From: Minisyncoccota bacterium
GTDB lineage: Bacteria > Patescibacteriota > Minisyncoccia > Minisyncoccales > RBG-13-42-11
Length of the DNA: 32,469 nt
Direction: 5' to 3'
NCBI GenBank assembly: GCA_028687495.1
Contig: JAQUAA010000002.1
Span: forward strand, 1-32,469
The translations under genes were made by a program, and so were the position numbers. This document shows, piece by piece, positions 13,722 to 21,374 of this stretch. Below the pieces are notes generated by a model. It had not been told where the DNA came from, searched no databases, and saw only the letters and a program-made list of their open reading frames with translations. Each line of letters opens with the position of its first letter. The first letter of the stretch is position 1.

Positions 13722-15697
13722 GGAATTTAACCGACCGGATTCTAATCTGCAGCGTCACCCCCTACTTTTTGGAAAAGGGAAATTTTTGGTTTGAAGAAAA
13801 TTTCGATAAAATCTTGGAGGCACGAAAAACCCAATCTTTTTTCGAAGACAATACCCTGTATTTGACTAAAAACCAGAGTAATAATTTGTATCAGATTTTG
13901 AGGAAATTGGACGAGATGGGCTATGAGAAAGTTCTTCAGGTGCAGGATCCGGGTGAATTTTCTCAAAGAGGAGGAATAATAGACGTTTTCCCGATCAATT
14001 TAAACTATGCCATCCGTCTTGAATTTTTAGGAAACGAAATTGATAACATTGAAAGATTATCAGTTGAAATTAAAGACGAGAAAACAGCCAAAGACCTTCT
14101 TAAAAAGAAATTAAGATCACAGAAGTTGTTCTCCGATTTGAAAAGATTGAAATCCGGAGATTATCTGGTGCATTTGGACCACGGCATAGGAATATACCAG
14201 AAACAAGAAACTCTGAACAATGAGCAATATTACCTGCTGGAATACGACTCAGGAGATAAATTATACGTGCCCTTAGGACTCGAAAGAAAATTATCAAGGT
14301 ATATCGGCTTCATTGAACCGAAAATCAACCGCTTGGGATCAATGATTTGGCAGAGAACGAAAAGGAAAGTTAAGGAAGAAGCCGAAAAATTAGCCAAAGA
14401 ACTTTTGGAAATTTACGCCGCCAGAACAGTTGCCTCCCGTCCTCCCTATCTGTCGGAGGATGATGAAGTGGAATTCCAAGTGACGAACGGCTTTAAATAC
14501 GAAGAAACGCCGGATCAGCTTCAAGCACTGGAAGATATTAAAAAAGATCTGGGAAAAGAAGAACCCATGGACAGAATAGTTTGCGGGGATGTCGGTTTCG
14601 GCAAGACCGAGGTGGCCTTAAGAGTGATGGTAAAAGCGGTTAAATCTAGTTACCAAGCGGCCATGATTTGTCCGACTACGATTTTGGCCAACCAGCATTT
14701 CCAAAATTTCAAAGAGAGAATTAAAAATTTACCACTTAAAATCGCTCTTCTTTCCCGATTGCAGACGAAAAAAGAACAAAAAGAAATAATTGAAAATCTA
14801 AAGAGGGGCAAAATTGATATTCTTATTGGAACTCACCGAGTTTTATCGAATGACGTTGTTTTTAAGAATTTGGGTCTCTTGGTTATTGACGACGAACAAA
14901 GATTCGGAGTAAAACAAAAAGAGAAACTGAAAAAAATAAGAAGTTCTCTCGATATTTTATCCCTTTCTGCCACCCCAATACCTAGAACCCTGTATCTGTC
15001 TCTCTCTTCCCTAAAATCAATTAGTTTAATCCAAACTCCGCCAGTAGGACGCTTGAAAGTCCAAACCCATATTCTGCCCTGGTCGGAAAAGGTGGTTAAA
15101 AAAGCCATTGAAGCTGAAATCAGACGAGGAGGCCAGATTTATTATCTGCACAATCGCGTAGAAACAATAATAACTATAAGAAATTTTCTGGAAAAACTTA
15201 TTCCCAATATCAAAATTGGGGTTGCCCATGGCAGATTGAAAGAAAAAGAATTGGTTAAAGTAATGAGCGATTTTCAAAATAAAAAAATTGACGTTTTGGT
15301 TGCCACAACGATTATTGAAAACGGCTTGGATCTGCCGAACGTCAACACCTTAATCGTGGCCGACTCAACAAGATTGGGCTTGTCTGAAGCGTATCAAATC
15401 AGGGGCAGAATCGGCAGATCCTATACTCAGGCTTTTGCTTTCTTTCTTTACGGCGGCCATCTTTCGGAAAAAGCAAAAATGAGACTAGCTGCTCTGAAAG
15501 AAGCCGAGGAATTGGGTTCTGGTTACAGAATTGCCTTGCGGGATCTGGAAATACGCGGCGCCGGCAATATTTTAGGAAAAGAACAATCGGGAAGCATTAA
15601 CCGAGTCGGATTGAATCTCTATTGCCAAATGCTTTCTGAAGCGGTAGAAAAATTAAAAACTGGTCGAAGAGAAGATTCTCTTTTTCACTTTCACTAA
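13709..15697 (+). CDS. mfd: Compact transcription-repair coupling factor Mfd
   Basis: DNA translocase that removes stalled RNA polymerase and recruits UvrA. 662 residues against about 1,100-1,150 in typical Mfd. Seen in order: a UvrB domain-2-like patch (PGEFSQRGGIIDVFP, about 75-120); the RNA polymerase-interaction domain (GDYLVHLDHGIGIY, about 148-200); a RecG-like translocase with Walker A GDVGFGKT (293-300), motif II D394-D-E-Q, SATPIPRTLY and the QIRGRIGRS region. It ends after VGLNLYCQMLSEAVEKL, so domain 7 is missing, as are domains 1a, 1b and 3. The codon before the ATG is TAG and an opposing transcript occupies the upstream DNA, so no hidden N-terminus precedes it. No SD. Confidence 0.93.
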   Translation: MELSRNLTDRILICSVTPYFLEKGNFWFEENFDKILEARKTQSFFEDNTLYLTKNQSNNLYQILRKLDEMGYEKVLQVQDPGEFSQRGGIIDVFPINLNYAIRLEFLGNEIDNIERLSVEIKDEKTAKDLLKKKLRSQKLFSDLKRLKSGDYLVHLDHGIGIYQKQETLNNEQYYLLEYDSGDKLYVPLGLERKLSRYIGFIEPKINRLGSMIWQRTKRKVKEEAEKLAKELLEIYAARTVASRPPYLSEDDEVEFQVTNGFKYEETPDQLQALEDIKKDLGKEEPMDRIVCGDVGFGKTEVALRVMVKAVKSSYQAAMICPTTILANQHFQNFKERIKNLPLKIALLSRLQTKKEQKEIIENLKRGKIDILIGTHRVLSNDVVFKNLGLLVIDDEQRFGVKQKEKLKKIRSSLDILSLSATPIPRTLYLSLSSLKSISLIQTPPVGRLKVQTHILPWSEKVVKKAIEAEIRRGGQIYYLHNRVETIITIRNFLEKLIPNIKIGVAHGRLKEKELVKVMSDFQNKKIDVLVATTIIENGLDLPNVNTLIVADSTRLGLSEAYQIRGRIGRSYTQAFAFFLYGGHLSEKAKMRLAALKEAEELGSGYRIALRDLEIRGAGNILGKEQSGSINRVGLNLYCQMLSEAVEKLKTGRREDSLFHFH

Positions 15698-15727
15698 CGT
15701 TCAGTAAGTGATAAACTTTAAAAACAT

Positions 15728-17800
15728 ATGCAATTGGTAATAGTTGAAAGTCCAACTAAATCAAAAACCATTTCTAAGTTCTTAGGACCTGAATACAAGG
15801 TTCTTTCTTCGTATGGGCACATCAGGGATTTACCGGCGAGCGAAATCGGCATAGATATCGAAAATGACTTCAAACCAAAATACATCGTCATCCCCAAGGC
15901 GAAAAAAAACGTGAATGAATTGAAAAAAGAAACTGAAAAAGCGGAATCAGTCATCCTGGCTACCGATGAAGATCGCGAAGGGGAAGCCATTGCCTACCAT
16001 CTGGCTTTTCTTCTGAACCTTAACGGGGAAAAGGAATATCGGAGAATCGTCTTCCATGAAATCACCGGATCAGCGATAAAAGACGCTCTGCAAAATCCCA
16101 GAAAAATTGACTTAAACTTGGTTGATTCCCAACAGGCAAGAAGAGTGCTTGATAGAATAGTCGGCTACAAATTATCCCCCTTCCTCTGGAAAAAAGTTGC
16201 TAGGGGTCTTTCCGCCGGCAGGGTTCAGTCAGTTGCCGTCAGATTGGTCGCTGAAAGAGAAAAAGAAATCCAAAATTTTGTTCCTCAGGAATACTGGACA
16301 ATTGAGGCATTATTTGAAAAACAAAAAGCAAAGAACAAAGAACAGAAATTTGGCGCTCTATTGATAAAGAAAGGTGAAAAGGTTTTAGATAAACTGGAGA
16401 TCAAAAAGGAAAAAGAGGCAGCTAAAATCGTCAAGGATTTGCAAGGCGCCGAATATAAGATAATTAACGTTGAACAAAAGGAATTAAAAAGAAATCCCCT
16501 GCCTCCTTTTACCACCAGCACTCTCCAGCAGACAGCCTGGCATAAATTTAGGTTTCCGGCGAGATTAACCATGAGCATTGCCCAAAATCTTTACGAACGG
16601 GGCTTCATTACCTATCACCGGACCGACTCTTTGAATCTTTCCGATTTATCCTTATTCGCCGCGAAAAAATTTATTGTCAAAAATTACGGTGAAAATTATT
16701 GGGCAGGCTATTTAAGAAGATATAAAGCCAAAGGGAAAGTCCAGGAAGCTCATGAAGCAATAAGGCCCAGTTATCCTGACAAAACGCCGGAGTCCTTAAA
16801 ATTAGAACAAAATCAATTTAAATTATACGACCTGATTTGGAGGAGATTCGTTGCTTGTCAGATGGCACAGGCTGTTTTTGACGCAAAGACAATAGATATT
16901 CAGGCTGGGAGCTATATTTTCCGAGCCAACGGACAACTTTTGAAATTCGACGGTTTCTTGAAAGTTTACCCGATAAAATACGAGGAAACCGAGTTGCCTT
17001 CATTGGAAATAAATGAAATTTTGGAATTGATTAAGTTAATCCCGTTCCAGCATTTTACTCAGCCACCGGCAAGGTACACGGAAGCCACTTTAATCAAGGC
17101 GCTTGAAGAAAACGGCATAGGCCGTCCTTCAACCTATGCGCCGATTTTATATACTGTTCAAGAAAGAAACTATATAGAGAAAGATGAAAACAGAAGATTC
17201 AGGCCGACGCAAATCGGAACCGTGGTGAACGACCTTTTGGTAAAGCATTTCCCGGAGGTTGTCGACATTAAATTCACGGCTGAAATGGAAGAAGATTTGG
17301 ACAAGATCGCCCAGGGTTCCAGAAAATGGGTGCCCGTAATCAGGGAATTTTATAAGCCTTTTGAAATGAATCTTAAAAATAAATACAAGGAAATTTCCAA
17401 AAAAGACATTACCGAAAAACCGACCAAAAAAATCTGTCCCAAATGCGGCGCTCCTTTATTGATCCGTCTCGGAAAATACGGCGAATTTTACGCCTGTTCC
17501 AGCTTCCCGAAATGCCGATATACCGAATCCCTGGAAAAGAACGCTTTGGGAGTAAAATGTCCGAAATGTAAAAAAGGAGAAGTCGTGGAAAAAAGAACTA
17601 AAAGAAGAAAAATATTTTATGGCTGCAATACTTATCCCAAATGCGATTTCGCTTTGTGGGACAAACCCACGGGTGAAACTTGTCCGAAATGCAAATCGCT
17701 CCTAATAAAGACTAAAAGAGGACAGATTAAATGTTCGAACAAAGAATGCGATTTTGTGTTGAAAAAGGAAAAAAATTCTGATAACATAAACCAGAAATAA
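15728..17800 (+). CDS. topA: DNA topoisomerase I
   Basis: Type IA topoisomerase relaxing negative supercoils. 690 residues. TOPRIM domain: VIVESPTKSKT at the N-terminus and ATDEDREGEAIAYHL. Catalytic Tyr296 in GFITYHRTDS (the usual Met after Tyr is His). PSTYAPILYTVQERNYIE is typical of domain II/IV. Three C-terminal zinc ribbons follow: CPKCGAPLL...CSSFPKC, CPKCKKGEV...CNTYPKC and CPKCKSLLI...CSNKEC. It starts 30 bp after mfd in the same operon and is followed by tRNA-Leu. No SD. Confidence 0.97.
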   Translation: MQLVIVESPTKSKTISKFLGPEYKVLSSYGHIRDLPASEIGIDIENDFKPKYIVIPKAKKNVNELKKETEKAESVILATDEDREGEAIAYHLAFLLNLNGEKEYRRIVFHEITGSAIKDALQNPRKIDLNLVDSQQARRVLDRIVGYKLSPFLWKKVARGLSAGRVQSVAVRLVAEREKEIQNFVPQEYWTIEALFEKQKAKNKEQKFGALLIKKGEKVLDKLEIKKEKEAAKIVKDLQGAEYKIINVEQKELKRNPLPPFTTSTLQQTAWHKFRFPARLTMSIAQNLYERGFITYHRTDSLNLSDLSLFAAKKFIVKNYGENYWAGYLRRYKAKGKVQEAHEAIRPSYPDKTPESLKLEQNQFKLYDLIWRRFVACQMAQAVFDAKTIDIQAGSYIFRANGQLLKFDGFLKVYPIKYEETELPSLEINEILELIKLIPFQHFTQPPARYTEATLIKALEENGIGRPSTYAPILYTVQERNYIEKDENRRFRPTQIGTVVNDLLVKHFPEVVDIKFTAEMEEDLDKIAQGSRKWVPVIREFYKPFEMNLKNKYKEISKKDITEKPTKKICPKCGAPLLIRLGKYGEFYACSSFPKCRYTESLEKNALGVKCPKCKKGEVVEKRTKRRKIFYGCNTYPKCDFALWDKPTGETCPKCKSLLIKTKRGQIKCSNKECDFVLKKEKNSDNINQK

Positions 17801-17883
17801 GGGCGAGTGGTGGAATGGCAGACACGTAGCACTCAAAATGCTATGAGAGTAATCTCATGAGAGTTCGACTCTCTCCTCGCCCA
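17801..17883 (+). tRNA. tRNA-Leu(CAA)
   Basis: Class II cloverleaf: acceptor GGGCGAG/CTCGCCC, anticodon stem TAGCA/TGCTA with loop CTCAAAA giving anticodon CAA, a long variable arm GAGAGTAATCTC, T arm GAGAG/CTCTC with loop TTCGACT, discriminator A. CCA is not encoded. It begins right after the topA stop and is probably processed from the topA transcript. Reads UUG. Confidence 0.95.
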
Positions 17884-17892
17884 CTCCAACTT

Positions 17893-18147
17893 ATGAATCC
17901 GTTGAACAATCTTAAAGAAACAAAAAAAGCCGTGAAAGAAAAAATGCTTACCTTGATTTTGGCTGGATTCGGATTAGTAGCTGCTTTGGCCTGGAACGAC
18001 GCTATCCAAACCTTGTTCAGAGTTCTCTTCCCAAAAAGCGATGGAATAATTGGAAAGTTTGTTTATGCGTTATTGGTAACTTTTATCGTTGTTTTTATTA
18101 CTCTGCAGTTGAGAAAAATTTCTGGAGAAGACAACCAAAAAAATTAA
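17893..18147 (+). CDS. DUF5654 family small membrane protein
   Basis: 84 residues with two hydrophobic segments (MLTLILAGFGLVAALAWNDA, then a C-terminal YALLVTFIVVFITLQL). The AGFGLVAALAWNDAIQTLF core matches DUF5654 proteins, which are common in CPR bacteria and archaea and have no known function. A longer frame begins at 17857 inside tRNA-Leu; the ATG at 17893, ten bases after the tRNA, is preferred. The stop overlaps the convergent Sua5-type gene by 4 bp. Confidence 0.85.
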   Translation: MNPLNNLKETKKAVKEKMLTLILAGFGLVAALAWNDAIQTLFRVLFPKSDGIIGKFVYALLVTFIVVFITLQLRKISGEDNQKN

Positions 18148-18737
18148 CCTCTTAAGATTTTAGGTTTTTCTCCGGTAAAATCGATAACCCTAGAGAGTTT
18201 TAATGGTTTTAAGTTTCCCGCGTCAATAACCAGATCGGGCTGATTTTTTTTGTTTTGGAACTGATTCAAAACGTCCTTGATTTTATTTGAAGCAAGTTCC
18301 CCTGAAATATTAGCTGAGGTTTGAGTAAGAGGACGACTGAAATTATCCAATAAATCGTTCAATAATTTATAATCTGGAACCCTTAAACCGATTTTCCCAA
18401 ACTCACAAACAATACCTTTGGGAAATTTCTTTTTTGCTTTGAAAACCGCTATTAATTTACCCGGCCAATTTTTCTTTAAAATTTTTTCTTGTTTTCCGTT
18501 AATTATGGCCAATTTTTTTGCCGTTTTTAAGTTTTTAACAAAGATTGAAAGCGGTTTTTGAAAACTTCTTTTTTTAATTTTAAAAATTCTTCTTATGGCA
18601 GAATCGTTTTTTGCATCGCAAATTAATCCGTAAACCGTATCCGTCGGACAAACTAAAACTTTTCCTTTTTTTAGAGAAATTATCGCTATTTTTATCACTT
18701 CTCTTAAATTTTTCTGATTTGTTTTAATAATTCTCAT
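18144..18737 (-). CDS. tsaC: Sua5/YciO/YrdC-type threonylcarbamoyl-AMP synthase
   Basis: Makes threonylcarbamoyl-AMP from Thr, bicarbonate and ATP for the t6A37 modification of ANN-decoding tRNAs. 197 residues: CPTDTVYGLICDA (substrate-binding KxR...SxT-type core), KKRSFQKPLSIFV, LRVPDYKLLNDLL and PLTQTSANISGE. No C-terminal Sua5 domain, so TsaC-sized. TATACT lies six bases before the ATG with TTATCA 17 bp upstream, so a leaderless start is likely. Alternatively it is read through from the RNA locus upstream. Confidence 0.93.
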   Translation of the reverse strand: MRIIKTNQKNLREVIKIAIISLKKGKVLVCPTDTVYGLICDAKNDSAIRRIFKIKKRSFQKPLSIFVKNLKTAKKLAIINGKQEKILKKNWPGKLIAVFKAKKKFPKGIVCEFGKIGLRVPDYKLLNDLLDNFSRPLTQTSANISGELASNKIKDVLNQFQNKKNQPDLVIDAGNLKPLKLSRVIDFTGEKPKILRG

Positions 18738-18743
18738 TTTTTA

Positions 18744-18772
18744 AGTATATCATAATAAAAATTCATTGATAA
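18744..18772 (-). promoter_or_regulatory. Predicted promoter of the Sua5-type gene (leaderless)
   Basis: TTATCA (18767-18772), 17 bp, TATACT (18744-18749), six bases, ATG. It directly follows the T tract of the upstream terminator. Confidence 0.5.
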
Positions 18773-18809
18773 AAAAGTGGAGCCCTGCGCTATAAAGCAT
18801 GCAGGGCTC
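18771..18809 (-). terminator. Strong intrinsic terminator of the RNA locus
   Basis: GAGCCCTGC (18801-18809) pairs perfectly with GCAGGGCTC (18780-18788) around a 12-nt loop, followed by CACTTTTTT. The best terminator in the window. It lies 34 bp upstream of the Sua5-type gene. Confidence 0.9.
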
Positions 18810-19042
18810 ACGAGGCGATGTAGATAACAATCCACATTGAGAGTAAGCTTAAACAGCTCCTCCCCTTGATGTTTCGTATTCAGTTGTAGTAACTCAAGGA
18901 AACTTAAGGGGAAAACGGATGATTACCGTACCTCCTTCCTATGAATTTTGTCACCTGAATAGTTCAAGCAAATAACATCACCTCCTTTCAATGGAAAACG
19001 GGTAAAAAGAGCGGAAGCAGGACGAAAAAATCCTACTGTGAT
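18771..19042 (-). ncRNA. Predicted ~270-nt RNA with three Shine-Dalgarno-like motifs
   Basis: This fills most of the 349-bp gap between the GlmU-like and Sua5-type genes. A promoter (TTGACA, 17 bp, TATCCT) and a strong terminator bound it. No real reading frame is visible. Three purine-rich motifs occur: AAAGGAGGTGAT (18977-18988), AAGGAGGT (18930-18937) and AGGGGAGGAG (18857-18866). Hairpins: CCCCTT-GTTTC (18899-18911) with GAAAC-AAGGGG (18862-18875), which pairs with part of the third motif; ACGG/CCGT just after the second motif; and ATGTGGAT with ATCTACAT (18818-18837, one G-U on this strand). Behind the first two motifs only tiny frames with AUU or AUC starts exist. It could be a free RNA, a decayed small gene, or an attenuator for the Sua5-type gene. 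Confidence 0.45.
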
Positions 19043-19053
19043 TATAGTAGGAT
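19025..19053 (-). terminator. Palindrome with T tract: terminator of yvcK/GlmU-like operon or operator
   Basis: On the minus strand, ATCCTACT (19046-19053) pairs perfectly with AGTAGGAT (19030-19037) around 8 nt and is followed by five more Ts. It lies 34 bp after the GlmU-like stop, so termination is the simplest reading. It also overlaps the -10 box of the downstream promoter, where it could act as an operator. Confidence 0.55.
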
Positions 19054-19077
19054 ATAAAAATAAAAATTTACTGTCAA
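19049..19077 (-). promoter_or_regulatory. Predicted promoter of the RNA locus
   Basis: Perfect TTGACA (19072-19077), 17 bp, TATCCT (19049-19054). The predicted start is near 19042. The -10 overlaps the palindrome at 19030-19053. Confidence 0.5.
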
Positions 19078-19086
19078 GTGGATAAC

Positions 19087-20346
19087 TTAACTCTTTTTCT
19101 CAAATTTGAATTGAGTAAATAATTGCGTATTGTCTTCGATATTTTCAAAAACTAAAGTACCCGGGCCGATCGTACAACCCGACCCGATTAAAACTCCCGG
19201 CATGCTTCCAGAATGAATTCCGAAACGAGAATTGTCGCCAACCACCATTCCTAAATATGTCAACCCGGTATCTATTTTTTTACCCTTGACGAGTGATTTT
19301 ATATTCTGCCTATCGATTCTTCTGTTGGCGGTAATAAAACCTGCGCCAAAACGGCAATTTTTTCCAATCACCGAATCGCCGAAATACCCGGAGTGAAAAT
19401 GCGTTCCCTCCTGGACCAAACAATCTTTAATTTCAGTAAATGAACCGGTCAGAACGTCTTTTTCCAGATTGACCGGTCCCCTGAAAACATTGCTGGCTCC
19501 GATTTTGCAATTATCTCCGATGAAACAAGGACCGTTGATCACCGTATTGTCGCCGATTGTCACGTTATCACCGATGAAAACGTTACCCTTGATGACAACG
19601 TTCTTGCCCATTTGGGCACTGGGAGAAATATAATTTTCAAAATCTTTTGATTTAATTCTCAAAATTTCCAGGAGTTCCCAGGAATATTTCAAGGAAGGTA
19701 TATCTTTTTCCAGAATAATTACTCCAGTCGATTTTTCTTTGATATAAAGATTAAGCGCATCGACAAAGTCCTCCGGATGGTGTTTTTTAATTTTCTGATA
19801 ATAGTCGAAGAAATCCGGCTGCAAGAAATAAGCGCCGAGAACTTTTATGTTCGAAGGTTCCTTTCCCTGCTCGGGATTTTCAACTATTTCAACCGCTCTG
19901 TTGTTTTCCATTCTCAGAATGCCGTATTCCCACGGCGTATGGGTTTGGACGCCAGTCAAAACGGCTTCGGCTCCGGTCTTATTAACCAAGTTTAAAATAC
20001 TGTCAACGATTTCGCCGGCAACGAATTTGTAGGGCCAGAAAACAAAAAATGGTTCTTTGATGTATTGTCTGGCTTGGAAGATGGCGTTGCCCGTTCCCTG
20101 AGGGCTTTCTTGGACAACGAAAGAAAGTTTAACGCCCAGGTCCCCAACCATGGAAAGTAGTTCATCCTTCAGAAGAGAGTTCGGGCTTATAACCAAAACT
20201 ATATCCTTTATCCCTTTTTCGGATATGCTTTTTATCGTCCAATAAACCAAAGAACGCCCTGAAATTTTAATCTGGGATTTATGCTGTTTATTGTTCAGCG
20301 GCCAAAAACGCGATGACTCGCCGGCAGCTATTATTATTGCTTGCAT
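19087..20346 (-). CDS. GlmU-like sugar-1-phosphate nucleotidylyltransferase with hexapeptide acyltransferase domain
   Basis: 419 residues. N-terminal nucleotidyltransferase domain (about 1-230) starting IIIAAGESSRFWPLN; the usual GxG in this loop is GES. A left-handed beta-helix follows (about 240-410) with hexapeptide repeats such as VFIGDNVTIGDNTVINGP. A segment ITANRRIDRQNIKS corresponds to the acceptor region of archaeal-type GlmU-like enzymes. It probably makes UDP-GlcNAc or a related nucleotide sugar from the GlmS product. It starts 4 bp after yvcK. Substrate not certain. Confidence 0.85.
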   Translation of the reverse strand: MQAIIIAAGESSRFWPLNNKQHKSQIKISGRSLVYWTIKSISEKGIKDIVLVISPNSLLKDELLSMVGDLGVKLSFVVQESPQGTGNAIFQARQYIKEPFFVFWPYKFVAGEIVDSILNLVNKTGAEAVLTGVQTHTPWEYGILRMENNRAVEIVENPEQGKEPSNIKVLGAYFLQPDFFDYYQKIKKHHPEDFVDALNLYIKEKSTGVIILEKDIPSLKYSWELLEILRIKSKDFENYISPSAQMGKNVVIKGNVFIGDNVTIGDNTVINGPCFIGDNCKIGASNVFRGPVNLEKDVLTGSFTEIKDCLVQEGTHFHSGYFGDSVIGKNCRFGAGFITANRRIDRQNIKSLVKGKKIDTGLTYLGMVVGDNSRFGIHSGSMPGVLIGSGCTIGPGTLVFENIEDNTQLFTQFKFEKKS

Positions 20347-20350
20347 AAGT

Positions 20351-21328
20351 TTAAATATTGATAATTCTCCTTAAAACCGGGATAAGTTTTTCTTTATCAA
20401 ATTTTATCTCTCCCGTACTTAAAAGCAAATCTTCCCCGATGAATTTTTCATCCAAATTTTCGTCAATTTTCGGCGGCTCAAGTACGAATTCATCTTTCAT
20501 TTCTACCATGTATTTATCTACTCTCTCTTTGGACGGAATATTATTATTGTAGATCACTAAATCCAAGGAAATGCCGTATTCCTCCATTTTTTCGGCAAAA
20601 TCTTTCAGGGAATAATTTTGGGTTTCTCCTAATTTTGTCATCGCGGGACAAATAAAAATTTTCTTTGCTTTAGATTTACTTATTGCCTCTTTCATTCCTT
20701 CTGCCAAAAAACACGGGATCAAACTTGAATAAAGATCACCCGGACCAATTATGATGAAATCAGCGGTTTCAATTTCTTCTACTGCTTTTTGATACGCCTT
20801 ACCCGAAGGATTTAAATAAACTCTTTTTATTTTCAAATTGCGGTTATGTTTTTGGCCGAGATCGATTTCGTCTTCTCCCTCAGCCAAACTGCCGTCCTCC
20901 AATTCAGCTATAACCTGCACCTGGTTTAAAGTAGCTGGCAAAGCCTTACCTTTTACTTTCAGGAATTGGCTGGTAATCTCTAATGCTTTTTCGAAATCAC
21001 CCAAAAGATATTCCAGTCCGCCGATAAAAACATTGGCAAAATTATGACCGAAATGCCGTGGAGAAATTTCCAGATCTTTGGCAAATCTAAAATTCCAGAG
21101 TTTTTTCTTCCATTCTTCGGCCTCGGATAGCGCCAAAAGGTGTCTTCTGATATCTCCTGGCGGTAAAATATTGAATTCTTTTCTCAGGGCTCCGGTTGAA
21201 CCGCCGTTGTCAACCATCGAGGTAATGGCAACCAAATCCAATTCAAAACCTTTCAACGGTTCTAAGATCAACTTTGCTATGCCGCTACCTCCCCCAAAAC
21301 AAACGATCTTTTCTTTGTCTTTTGACAT
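20351..21328 (-). CDS. yvcK: YvcK/CofD-like factor (gluconeogenesis factor family)
   Basis: 325 residues: CFGGGSGIAKLILEPLKGF at the N-terminus, ITSMVDNGGSTGALRKEF, PGDIRRHLLALS and IIGPGDLYSSLIPCFLAEGM. These are signatures of the CofD-related YvcK family. In Bacillus, YvcK binds UDP-GlcNAc and influences cell wall synthesis under gluconeogenic growth. Pairing with a GlmU-like gene and divergence from murA fit that role. The promoter lies 12 bp upstream. Confidence 0.92.
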   Translation of the reverse strand: MSKDKEKIVCFGGGSGIAKLILEPLKGFELDLVAITSMVDNGGSTGALRKEFNILPPGDIRRHLLALSEAEEWKKKLWNFRFAKDLEISPRHFGHNFANVFIGGLEYLLGDFEKALEITSQFLKVKGKALPATLNQVQVIAELEDGSLAEGEDEIDLGQKHNRNLKIKRVYLNPSGKAYQKAVEEIETADFIIIGPGDLYSSLIPCFLAEGMKEAISKSKAKKIFICPAMTKLGETQNYSLKDFAEKMEEYGISLDLVIYNNNIPSKERVDKYMVEMKDEFVLEPPKIDENLDEKFIGEDLLLSTGEIKFDKEKLIPVLRRIINI

Positions 21329-21350
21329 AAATCAATTTTTATATTAGATT
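21322..21350 (+). promoter_or_regulatory. Possible murA promoter
   Basis: TTGACA (21322-21327), 17 bp, TAGATT (21345-21350); start near 21357, about 18 nt before the murA ATG. It overlaps the divergent yvcK promoter. Confidence 0.45.
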
Positions 21351-21369
21351 AAAATTGAATCCGAGTCAA
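21341..21369 (-). promoter_or_regulatory. yvcK promoter
   Basis: On the minus strand TTGACT (21364-21369), 17 bp, TAATAT (21341-21346), 12 bp before the yvcK ATG. The leader is only a few nucleotides. Confidence 0.65.
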
Positions 21370-21374
21370 AATTT

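Noticed and set aside
17857..17892. Upstream start of the DUF5654 gene inside tRNA-Leu
   Set aside because: The added residues are the translated T arm and 3' end of the tRNA gene.
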